From the NCBI GenBank assembly GCA_003219495.1, contig QHOZ01000223.1:1-5338 (forward strand): 5,338 bases of DNA, in the 5' to 3' direction. The notes below the pieces were generated by a model that was not told the origin of the DNA, searched no databases, and saw only the letters and a list, made by a program, of their open reading frames with translations. Source of the stretch: Verrucomicrobiota bacterium (lineage in GTDB: Bacteria > Verrucomicrobiota > Verrucomicrobiae > Chthoniobacterales > UBA10450). The position numbers were made by a program, and so were the translations under genes. The stretch's first letter is position 1; each line of letters starts with the position of its first letter. Below are positions 1 through 5,131 of the stretch, one piece after another.

Positions 1-648
1 AATGATTTCGTCCGGTTTTACGACTTCGCGCAACCGGACCAGTTCCTGCACGAGCGGTTCATCGATCTGCAAACGTCCGGCAGTATCGAAGATTACAACG
101 TTGCGATGATTCTCGCGCGCGTAATCCAGCGCTTCGCGCGCAATTTTTAGCACGTCGGTTTCGCCCTTCTTTACTACGGCTGGCAATGTCAACTGCTTCG
201 CAAGTGTCTCCAATTGATCCATCGCGGCGGGGCGGTACACGTCAGCCGCGACGAGCAGCGGCGCGCGCCCTTGCTTCTGCAGCAGCCGCGCGAGCTTGCC
301 GGACGAGGTCGTTTTGCCGGAGCCGTGAAGGCCGACCATCAGGATGCAGGACGGAGATTTGTTCAGATTCAGTCCGGCATTCTCAGAGCCGAGCAATTCA
401 ACCAGCTCATCGTGGATGATTTTGATGATCTGCTGGCCGGGTTGAATGCTTTGGACGACTTCCTGCCCGAGCGCCTTGGTCTTGACCCGCTCGATGAAGT
501 CGCGCGCGACTTTGAAATTCACGTCCGCTTCGAGGAGCGCCATGCGGACCTCGCGGAGAGATTCGCCGATATTCTCTTCGCTGATCTTCCCCAAGCCGCG
601 CAGATTCCGGAAGGCGTTCTGCAGCTTTCCGCTCAGTGACTCAAACAT
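1..648 (-). CDS. ffh: Signal recognition particle GTPase Ffh (SRP54), N-terminal part, cut by window edge
   Basis: Ffh binds the 4.5S RNA and signal sequences of nascent membrane proteins and, with its receptor FtsY, delivers ribosomes to the membrane translocon. The window holds the first 216 codons, starting at ATG 648-646 and staying open to base 1. Residues 1-95 or so form the helical N domain (MFESLSGKLQNAFRNLRG start, ALLEADVN at 37-44). The G domain follows: P-loop GLHGSGKT at 106-113, DVYRPAA at 136-142 and DTAGR at 188-192, which are the SRP-GTPase G1, G2 and G3 signatures. The TKxD motif and the methionine-rich M domain would lie beyond the edge. FtsY is unlikely because the protein starts directly with the Ffh-type N domain and has no acidic extension. 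A histidine replaces the usual glutamine in the P-loop. A possible GGAG lies 16 bases before the ATG, which is rather far. No other in-frame ATG lies upstream before a stop. The identification is very secure. Confidence 0.97.
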   Translation of the reverse strand, partial: MFESLSGKLQNAFRNLRGLGKISEENIGESLREVRMALLEADVNFKVARDFIERVKTKALGQEVVQSIQPGQQIIKIIHDELVELLGSENAGLNLNKSPSCILMVGLHGSGKTTSSGKLARLLQKQGRAPLLVAADVYRPAAMDQLETLAKQLTLPAVVKKGETDVLKIAREALDYARENHRNVVIFDTAGRLQIDEPLVQELVRLREVVKPDEII

Positions 649-657
649 GCCCAGAAG

Positions 658-688
658 TTAGTTTCTCCGGAGGGAAGTTCCAAACTAA
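658..688. repeat. Inverted repeat TTAGTTT / AAACTAA in the divergent ffh-yggS spacer
   Basis: Perfect 7-bp arms at 658-664 and 682-688 flank a 17-base centre that begins with the palindrome CTCCGGAG (665-672). The dyad covers the proposed ffh -10 and early leader, so it could be an operator or a leader hairpin. There is no T-run, so it does not look like a terminator. The function is unknown. Confidence 0.4.
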
Positions 689-711
689 AGTTGATCATTG
701 CGAACTTGCAA
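684..711 (-). promoter_or_regulatory. Candidate sigma70-type promoter for ffh
   Basis: On the minus strand TTGCAA (711-706) and TTTAGT (689-684) are separated by 16 bases, each matching four of six positions of the TTGACA/TATAAT consensus. Transcription would start near 677 and give a leader of about 29 bases that contains the GGAG. The same TTTAGTTT word sits just before polX. This is a visual match only. Confidence 0.3.
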
Positions 712-715
712 TCAA
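691..715. repeat. Imperfect dyad, TTGA-TTGC pairing with GCAATCAA
   Basis: TTGA (691-694), a three-base bulge and TTGC (698-701) can pair with GCAATCAA (708-715) across a 6-base loop, GAACTT. It overlaps the proposed ffh -35 element and lies between the two divergent genes, a position typical of an operator. No regulator can be named from the sequence. Confidence 0.35.
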
Positions 716-717
716 CC

Positions 718-747
718 GCTCCCTCACGGTCGCGGCTCCGTACGCGG
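718..747. repeat. Possible member of a dispersed GC-rich intergenic repeat
   Basis: This stretch, translated in the yggS frame, gives the peptide LPHGRGSVR. From memory, similar 'PHGRGSV' peptides recur in spurious ORFs from Planctomycetes and Verrucomicrobia genomes, which suggests a dispersed intergenic element. Only one copy lies in this window, so the repeat nature cannot be shown here. Confidence 0.25.
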
Positions 748-771
748 ACTGAACCTGCGTGGATGTGAGAC

Positions 772-799
772 TTGTGATTCCAAGCCGCTCCTCTATTTT
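772..799 (+). promoter_or_regulatory. Candidate promoter for yggS, predicting a leaderless message
   Basis: TTGTGA (772-777) and TATTTT (794-799) are spaced by 16 bases and each match four of six consensus positions. A start seven bases after the -10 falls on 806, the first base of the proposed GTG start codon. The absence of a Shine-Dalgarno sequence before that GTG agrees with a leaderless or near-leaderless message. It is a consensus match only. Confidence 0.3.
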
Positions 800-805
800 T
801 GGCTC

Positions 806-1531
806 GTGAACCTGGAAGAGAACTTTCGCAAGGTGCAACAGCGGATCGAAGCGGCTTGCGCGCGCGCCGGTCGCGACCCCAAAGACGTGACCACTGTCGC
901 GGTCAGCAAGAGTCAACCGCCGGAAGCTGTCCGCGGCGCGGTGGACCTCGGTCAATTGATCTTTGGCGAGAATCGCGTGCAGGAAGCGAAAGCGAAAATC
1001 CCGTTGTGTCCCGAACGCGCTCGCTGGCACATGATCGGCCACCTGCAATCCAACAAAGCCCGCGATGCCATCGGGCTATTCAGTGTGATTCAAAGCGTCG
1101 ACAGCCTTTCGCTCGCGCAAGACTTGGAAAAATGGGCCGATAAACAGGCCAAAACCATGCCGGTTCTCCTCGAAGTCAATATCGCAGGGGAAAGTTCCAA
1201 GTTCGGATATAAGCCGGATTGTGTAGTGCGGGAGTTGCCTCAAATCAATGACCTCCGCCATCTCGAAGTCCATGGGTTGATGACGATTGCGCCGTACACG
1301 ACCGATGCCGAAAAGGTTCGGCCTGTCTTCCGCAAATTGCGCGAGCTCAAATCTCGATGCGAGCAAGTGCTCGGCGCGCCGCTGCAACATCTCAGCATGG
1401 GCATGAGCGGCGATTTCGAAGTCGCGATCGAGGAAGGCGCGACCATGGTTCGCATCGGCACCGCGCTCTTTGGTCCGCGCACATTGGCACACAAAGCCGC
1501 CGCGCAAGGCCGCGAAGAGTCCGCCGAATAA
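806..1531 (+). CDS. yggS: YggS/PROSC-family pyridoxal phosphate homeostasis protein
   Basis: This is a cytoplasmic PLP-binding protein with the alanine-racemase N-terminal (TIM barrel) fold. The family carries PLP and buffers its free level; no enzymatic reaction is established. The 241-residue length is typical. Visible signatures are VAVSKSQP at 31-38 with the PLP lysine K35, FGENRVQE at 53-60, WHMIGHLQSNK at 74-84, EVNIAGESSKFG at 123-134, GLMTIAP at 157-163, and the phosphate-binding region LSMGMSGDFE (196-205) followed by MVRIGTALFG (214-223). I chose GTG 806 because the protein then opens VNLEENFRKVQQRIEAAC, matching the family start. The frame is open back to a TTG at 698, but that would add 36 residues translated from intergenic sequence. 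No Shine-Dalgarno is visible. It diverges from ffh and is followed after 35 bases by the small unknown gene, probably in the same transcript. Confidence 0.95.
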   Translation: MNLEENFRKVQQRIEAACARAGRDPKDVTTVAVSKSQPPEAVRGAVDLGQLIFGENRVQEAKAKIPLCPERARWHMIGHLQSNKARDAIGLFSVIQSVDSLSLAQDLEKWADKQAKTMPVLLEVNIAGESSKFGYKPDCVVRELPQINDLRHLEVHGLMTIAPYTTDAEKVRPVFRKLRELKSRCEQVLGAPLQHLSMGMSGDFEVAIEEGATMVRIGTALFGPRTLAHKAAAQGREESAE

Positions 1532-1543
1532 AATTTTCCGCGC

Positions 1544-1557
1544 ACTTTGAACTTTGA
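1544..1557 (+). repeat. Tandem 7-bp repeat ACTTTGA x2
   Basis: ACTTTGA occurs twice back to back in the short yggS-to-unknown-gene spacer. The second copy also forms the dyad AACTT-TG-AAGTT (1550-1561) directly before the GGAGG. It is too short for a stable hairpin, and its function is unknown. Confidence 0.4.
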
Positions 1558-1561
1558 AGTT

Positions 1562-1566
1562 GGAGG
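1562..1566 (+). promoter_or_regulatory. GGAGG ribosome-binding sequence abutting its ATG
   Basis: A strong GGAGG lies directly against the ATG at 1567 with no spacer, where five to nine bases are usual. The next in-frame start, GTG 1588, is 21 bases past it, which is too far. A TGA at 1555-1557 closes the frame upstream. The start of the gene is therefore less certain than the purine tract suggests. Confidence 0.45.
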
Positions 1567-1890
1567 ATGAACTCCTATGTTTCGCTTGTGACGGTCGATA
1601 CGTTTAAGCACGAAATTGCGGATGCCTTGAAGGCCTACGATAGGTTCATCGTATGCCTCGACAAAACTCCGGAGGAATGCGAGGCGTCGCTGCGTTCGCT
1701 CATGGAAAAAGCGATCAAGGCTTATGAAAGCCGCGGCCCGCACTTGCGCCACGGCATCGCGCTTGATCGGCAGGTCACAATCATCCTCAGCCAGACGGAC
1801 AACGACCGGCCATTGTGCGGCATTTATTTCAACCTGCACTCGCCGTACCAAAAAAAGACTTCCTCGCGCACGGCGAAAGCGAGCTCCTAA
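1567..1890 (+). CDS. Small conserved-looking protein of unknown function (107 aa)
   Basis: I do not recognise this protein. It looks like a real, soluble cytoplasmic protein: no signal peptide or membrane segment, a long amphipathic helical stretch around residues 12-55 (including DKTPEECEASLRSLMEKAIKAY) and two probable beta strands, RQVTIILSQ (68-76) and LCGIYFNLHSPY (83-94). Cysteines at 30, 38 and 84 form no metal-site pattern. The last 12 residues, KKTSSRTAKASS, are basic and low in complexity. The ATG follows yggS by 35 bases on the same strand, so co-transcription is likely; whether it shares the PLP role is unknown. Codons 95-97 (CAA AAA AAG) contain a slippery heptamer, and the -1 frame stays open for 76 further codons, so the true C-terminus may be longer or may have been altered by a homopolymer indel. 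Its TAA overlaps the convergent lipoprotein gene by four bases. That it is a gene is fairly sure; the start and end are less so. Confidence 0.7.
   Translation: MNSYVSLVTVDTFKHEIADALKAYDRFIVCLDKTPEECEASLRSLMEKAIKAYESRGPHLRHGIALDRQVTIILSQTDNDRPLCGIYFNLHSPYQKKTSSRTAKASS
1851..1883 (+). other. Candidate -1 frameshift site: A AAA AAG plus downstream hairpin
   Basis: The heptamer at 1851-1857 is in the correct phase (CAA AAA AAG) for tandem -1 slippage, the type used in E. coli dnaX. Five bases later CTCGC (1863-1867) can pair with GCGAG (1879-1883) across an 11-base loop. After slippage the frame reads DFLAHGESELLIRTD and continues to a TGA at 2085-2087. No upstream Shine-Dalgarno stimulator is visible, and the extension lies antisense to a convincing lipoprotein gene, so chance remains the leading explanation. 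Confidence 0.25.
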
Positions 1891-2210
1891 TCCGCACGGA
1901 CTTCGTCGCCGACGCGGCATTCGCCCGCAACCACGTCCGCGACCGTATGAACGTCGCGTTGCGGGCCGGAGATTTTCAAATCGGCCACTTTCAATCCCTG
2001 CCGATAGGCATTCATGTGCTGATTCAGCGCAGGCATCTGGCCGATCGGGAACCGCACCACCGCGAACCGCGCGCTTGGATTTACTGAGATGACTGTTCCC
2101 GGCAAGCTCCCCCCGGGCGTGACGATCAATCCTTTGCCGACACTTTTTTCGTGCGAAGCGCAGCCGACCAAAAACACGATCGCGCCGATGCTAAGCCAAC
2201 GTGAAATCAT
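1887..2210 (-). CDS. Small predicted lipoprotein of unknown function
   Basis: The product is 107 residues with a classic lipoprotein signal: MISRWLSIGAIVFLVGC, having an arginine at 4, a hydrophobic core and lipobox L14-V15-G16-C17. Cys17 would be lipidated and become the mature N-terminus; the next residue is alanine, which in Gram-negative bacteria favours the outer membrane. The mature part (about 90 residues) looks like a small all-beta domain: GTVISVNPSARFAVVRF, then LKVADLKISGP and a final GDEVRAD. This resembles the SH3-like repeats of surface proteins that end in a 'GD.V' turn, though no named family can be assigned. ATG 2210 was preferred to a GTG at 2243 because it puts the signal peptide right at the N-terminus. 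The start lies 20 bases inside the end of lipA with no Shine-Dalgarno, which suggests translational coupling. It is the last gene of the polX-grx-lipA block, and its TAG overlaps the convergent unknown gene by four bases. Confidence 0.82.
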   Translation of the reverse strand: MISRWLSIGAIVFLVGCASHEKSVGKGLIVTPGGSLPGTVISVNPSARFAVVRFPIGQMPALNQHMNAYRQGLKVADLKISGPQRDVHTVADVVAGECRVGDEVRAD

Positions 2211-3084
2211 CGGCGTGATACGAACTGCGGACCATCGGCCCACTGGTCACATGCACGAACCCCATGTTTCGCGCGATATCGCCATAGGCCTGGAAGCGGT
2301 TCGGAGGAACGAATTCGATGACTGGCAAATGCTTCAGCGTGGGTTGTAAATACTGCCCCAATGTCAGAATGTCACAGCCCGCCTCACGCAAATCCTGCAT
2401 AGCGGCGAACAACTCGGTTTCGGTTTCGCCCAGACCCAGCATCAAGCCCGACTTGGTATAAATCGAATCCCCGCGCTTTGCCTTGACCAACCGCAACACT
2501 TCCAGAGAGCGGGCATACGTCGCGCGCGACCGAACGGAGGGCGTCAAACGTCGGACGGTCTCGAGATTATGATTAAATATCTCCGGCCCGGCCAATAATA
2601 CCTTTTCAATCGACTCATCGCGCGCATTGAAATCCGGCACCAACACTTCGATCACAATTCCCGGATTTGCCGACCGCGTGGCCTCGATCGTGCGCCGGAA
2701 ATGTTCCGCCCCGCCGTCGGCGAGATCGTCTCGCGCGACCGCCGTGATCACCACATGCTTTAAGCGCATGCGTCGCGTGGCTTCGGCGACCCGTTCCGGC
2801 TCGTCCACTTCAAGCGGCAGGGGCTTAGCCGTCGTAACCGCGCAAAATCTGCACGCGCGCGTGCAGCGATCGCCGCCAATCATGAAGGTCGCCGTCCCTT
2901 TGCTCCAGCACTCCCAATGGTTCGGGCACTTCGCGCTCTCGCAGACGGTGTGCAGGCGCAGGCCTTCGAGGAGGTTTCGCGTTTGGGCAAACGTGTTGCT
3001 CGTCGGCAGCTTCAGGCGCAGCCATTCCGGAATTCGCGGACGTATGAGCGAGGGCGTGTTCAGGTTGCTTTCAGGCGTTTCCAA
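2191..3084 (-). CDS. lipA: Lipoyl synthase LipA (radical SAM)
   Basis: LipA inserts two sulfur atoms at C6 and C8 of protein-bound octanoyl groups, forming the lipoyl cofactor of 2-oxoacid dehydrogenases and the glycine cleavage system. The 297-residue length is normal for the family. Both iron-sulfur sites are intact: the sacrificial auxiliary cluster CX4CX5C at C48, C53, C59 with its C-terminal serine in RSSYHA (286-291), and the radical SAM CX3CX2C at C74, C78, C81. Other family motifs include CPNHWEC, VVITAVARDDL, NHNLETV and SGLMLGLGE. The start is TTG 3084: an in-frame TGA lies upstream and no ATG or GTG lies near downstream. A GGAA five bases before it may serve as a weak ribosome site. 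The gene begins 25 bases inside the glutaredoxin gene and ends 20 bases inside the lipoprotein gene. No LipB octanoyltransferase is present in the window, so the octanoyl donor must come from elsewhere. Confidence 0.97.
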   Translation of the reverse strand: METPESNLNTPSLIRPRIPEWLRLKLPTSNTFAQTRNLLEGLRLHTVCESAKCPNHWECWSKGTATFMIGGDRCTRACRFCAVTTAKPLPLEVDEPERVAEATRRMRLKHVVITAVARDDLADGGAEHFRRTIEATRSANPGIVIEVLVPDFNARDESIEKVLLAGPEIFNHNLETVRRLTPSVRSRATYARSLEVLRLVKAKRGDSIYTKSGLMLGLGETETELFAAMQDLREAGCDILTLGQYLQPTLKHLPVIEFVPPNRFQAYGDIARNMGFVHVTSGPMVRSSYHADDFTLA

Positions 3085-3311
3085 AATTTTTCCAACTGAT
3101 CCGTGTCAAAGTCGGCGAGGACCTCCCCATCCACGTCGATCACCGGCGCGAGCGTCTGTCCCGAGAGTTTCACCATCTCCTTGCGCGCCTTCGCATCGGC
3201 AATCACATCCAGCGTTTCGTACTGAACGCCTTTGCCATCGAGCCAATCGATCGCTTCATGGCACCATCCGCAATACGGCTTGATAAACAATCTGATCCGC
3301 TCAGTTTTCAT
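3060..3311 (-). CDS. Glutaredoxin-family small thiol-disulfide protein (CGWC)
   Basis: This is an 83-residue thioredoxin-fold protein of glutaredoxin/NrdH size. After the first strand (IRLFIKP) comes the redox motif C14-G-W-C17 at the start of helix 1, then ETLDVIADAKARKEM, the expected cis-proline P56 in LAPVIDVDG, and FDTDQLEKF near the end, matching the family's C-terminal helix. It probably reduces disulfides or mixed disulfides in the cytoplasm with glutathione or thioredoxin reductase; the motif is CGWC rather than the classic CPYC, so the electron donor is unclear. ATG 3311 is nine bases after the polX stop, with no clear Shine-Dalgarno, and the 3' end overlaps lipA by 25 bases. A role in protecting or servicing the iron-sulfur enzyme LipA is an attractive but untested inference from position alone. 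Confidence 0.9.
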   Translation of the reverse strand: MKTERIRLFIKPYCGWCHEAIDWLDGKGVQYETLDVIADAKARKEMVKLSGQTLAPVIDVDGEVLADFDTDQLEKFWKRLKAT

Positions 3312-3320
3312 ACAACGTGC

Positions 3321-5096
3321 TCAATGTAAGCGCGCCGTCGCCAATTTTCCACGTTTCTGTTTCAATGCTTCGCGGAGCGCAGGCAGCGGCAGCGTGTTAA
3401 TCACATCGCTCTTCTCCAACCACCCCTTCCGCGCAAGGCTTGCGCCCAATCGCAGCAGGCCTGCCTCTTCGTTGCGGTGCGCGTCGCAATTGATCACGCA
3501 CTTTACGCCCTTGGATTTCGCGTACGGCCAGAGCTGCCAATCCATGTCCAGCCGCCACGGACTCGCGTTCAGTTCGATCCACGTCCCCGTCGCCGCGCAC
3601 GCATCGATTACCGCGCGTTGATCGACCTTGTAAGGCTCGCGCTCCAGCAGCAAACGCCCGGTCAGGTGTCCCAGGATGTGCACGTATGGATTCTGTGCGA
3701 CCGCGATAATCTTGCGCGTGGTCTCGGCTTCGTCCTCCTTCAGCCTTTGATGTACGCTCGCGACAACGACATCCAGTTCCGCGAGCAAGTCAACCGGAAA
3801 ATCCAATTTGCCTCCGGCGAGGATATCCACTTCCGCACCGGTCAGCAGCCGGAACTCGGAGCCTTCGTCCTTCAGTCGCTGATTCACCGCTGCCACAGCT
3901 TTCAGTTGCTCGCGAACACGCGCTACCTCCAGACCGTTTGCCTGGATCGACGTCTTTGAATGATCTGTGATCGCCCAATACGCGCAGCCGAGCTCCTGCA
4001 TGAAACCGGAGATCTCGTCCAAGGTGTTTCGTCCGTCGCTCCAGTTCGAATGGTTGTGCAGCGAACCTTTCAGGTCGCTCCATTCGACCAAACGCGGCAC
4101 CGTTCCCTTTTCGGCTGCCACGAATTCGCCCTGGTCCTCGCGCAGCTCCGGTGGGACATACGCAAGTCCAAGTTGCTCGAAAATCTCATCCTCTGTCTTG
4201 CACGGCACGCGCAACTTCGGATCGCGCGTCTCAACCTCGGACCTGAACAGGCCGTACTCGTTCAACCGCAGCCCGCGTTGAATCGCCCGCTGCCGCATGA
4301 CGATGTTGTGTTCCTTGCTCCCGGTGAAATAGGCCAGGGCGAACGGATATTCCTCATCCGACACCACTCGCAAGTCTGCCTGAATCCCGCCCTTCAAAAT
4401 CACGCTCGCTTTGGTATCGCCCTTCGCGCTCACCGACACAATTCCCGGCAAGCTGGTAAAAAACTCGATCACCTGGCTCGGTTGTTTTGACGAAACTAAA
4501 AAATCGATGTCCCCAATGATCTCTTTGCAGCGCCGCAGACTTCCGGCAACGCTGCACCGAATCACGTCCGGCTGTTGCCGAAGGCTGTCCAGGATCGGCT
4601 CGGCAATGTACATACCATCGGCCAGCAAATGCCGCGACGCATATGAACGGCGACGGGTGATGCCGTCACAGATATTCGCCTGCGTCTTCTCCCCGAACCC
4701 CTTCAGCGCCGCGACCTTGCCTTCTTTGCACGCCTGTTCGAGCTTCTCGACGGTGTCGATCTTCAAGTGATCGTGTAGCGCCTTGATCTTCTTCGGCCCC
4801 AACCCCGGAATGGTCAGCATTTCACGGAAGCCCGCCGGGATCGATGCTTTCAGTTCCTCGTAATAGGCGAGCTTTCCGGTCGTTACCAATTCGATGACCT
4901 TCTTGTTGATCGCGTCGCCGATCCCCTGCACTTCCGCGAGCCGATTCTCGGCAATTAATTTTTCCAGTGGCTCGTCCAGTGTTGAAATCGCCCGCGCCGC
5001 ATTCTGATATGCGCGGGTCTTGAAAGGATTCTCGCCCTTCAGTTCCAGCAGCGTGGCGATATCCATCAGGACATCCGCCAATTGTTCCTTGTCCAT
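3321..5096 (-). CDS. polX: Bacterial DNA polymerase X / 3'-5' exonuclease (PolX)
   Basis: PolX is a DNA repair polymerase that fills short gaps and, in bacteria, carries a PHP domain with metal-dependent 3'-5' exonuclease and AP-endonuclease activity. The 591-residue length fits the family. Domains in order: an 8-kDa-like N-terminal region (about 1-85), helix-hairpin-helix elements at 56-62, 95-101 (TIPGLGPKK) and 131-136 (LKGFGEK), the nucleotidyltransferase core with GSLRR at 185-189 and catalytic aspartates D196, D198 (GDIDFL) and D241 (IQADLRV), YFTGSKEHN at 256-264, and the PHP domain from about 343. PHP metal ligands are all present: H347 and H349 (LHNHS), D354, H379 (ITDHS), E422 (GAEVD), H449 (ASVH), H477 (LGH), D538 and H540 (CDAH). 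Both activities should therefore be functional. The start is ATG 5096 with no Shine-Dalgarno; the candidate -10 puts the transcript start next to the ATG. It heads the probable operon with glutaredoxin, lipA and lipoprotein. Confidence 0.97.
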   Translation of the reverse strand: MDKEQLADVLMDIATLLELKGENPFKTRAYQNAARAISTLDEPLEKLIAENRLAEVQGIGDAINKKVIELVTTGKLAYYEELKASIPAGFREMLTIPGLGPKKIKALHDHLKIDTVEKLEQACKEGKVAALKGFGEKTQANICDGITRRRSYASRHLLADGMYIAEPILDSLRQQPDVIRCSVAGSLRRCKEIIGDIDFLVSSKQPSQVIEFFTSLPGIVSVSAKGDTKASVILKGGIQADLRVVSDEEYPFALAYFTGSKEHNIVMRQRAIQRGLRLNEYGLFRSEVETRDPKLRVPCKTEDEIFEQLGLAYVPPELREDQGEFVAAEKGTVPRLVEWSDLKGSLHNHSNWSDGRNTLDEISGFMQELGCAYWAITDHSKTSIQANGLEVARVREQLKAVAAVNQRLKDEGSEFRLLTGAEVDILAGGKLDFPVDLLAELDVVVASVHQRLKEDEAETTRKIIAVAQNPYVHILGHLTGRLLLEREPYKVDQRAVIDACAATGTWIELNASPWRLDMDWQLWPYAKSKGVKCVINCDAHRNEEAGLLRLGASLARKGWLEKSDVINTLPLPALREALKQKRGKLATARLH

Positions 5097-5131
5097 ACCC
5101 GAAACTAAAACAAAGATGCTTCTGCATTGAA
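5082..5131. promoter_or_regulatory. Divergent polX/thiD promoter region
   Basis: Only 30 bases (5097-5126) separate the two start codons, so both promoters must reach into coding sequence. For polX, TTTAGT (5109-5104, minus) with a weak TTCAAT (5131-5126) 16 bases upstream predicts a start near 5097, one base before the ATG. For thiD, TAAAAC (5106-5111, plus) with a weak TTGTTC (5082-5087), 18 bases apart, predicts a start near 5118. The two -10 boxes would overlap. All matches are weak. Confidence 0.25.

Noticed and set aside
698..805. Upstream TTG start giving yggS 36 extra residues
   Set aside because: The extra peptide matches no part of the YggS family and comes from dyad and repeat-like spacer DNA; GTG 806 gives the family N-terminus.
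1240..1920. 226-codon open frame on the minus strand opposite yggS and the unknown gene
   Set aside because: It is arginine-rich, has no recognisable domain and mirrors the codon structure of the strongly supported yggS on the other strand.
1890..1930. CGTCG-C-CGACG palindrome near the convergent gene ends as a bidirectional terminator
   Set aside because: The one-base centre cannot form a stable hairpin, there is no T-run on either side, and it lies inside lipoprotein codons.
2211..2243. GTG start for the lipoprotein, adding 11 residues
   Set aside because: It would put a charged, non-signal stretch before the signal peptide; ATG 2210 gives a canonical lipoprotein N-terminus.
2627..3283. 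218-codon open frame on the plus strand opposite lipA and the glutaredoxin gene
   Set aside because: It has low-complexity Ser/Arg/Pro composition and lies antisense to two genes with intact active-site motifs.
3960..4490. 176-codon plus-strand open frame opposite polX
   Set aside because: It lies wholly within polX, whose catalytic residues span the region; there is no ribosome site or family signature.
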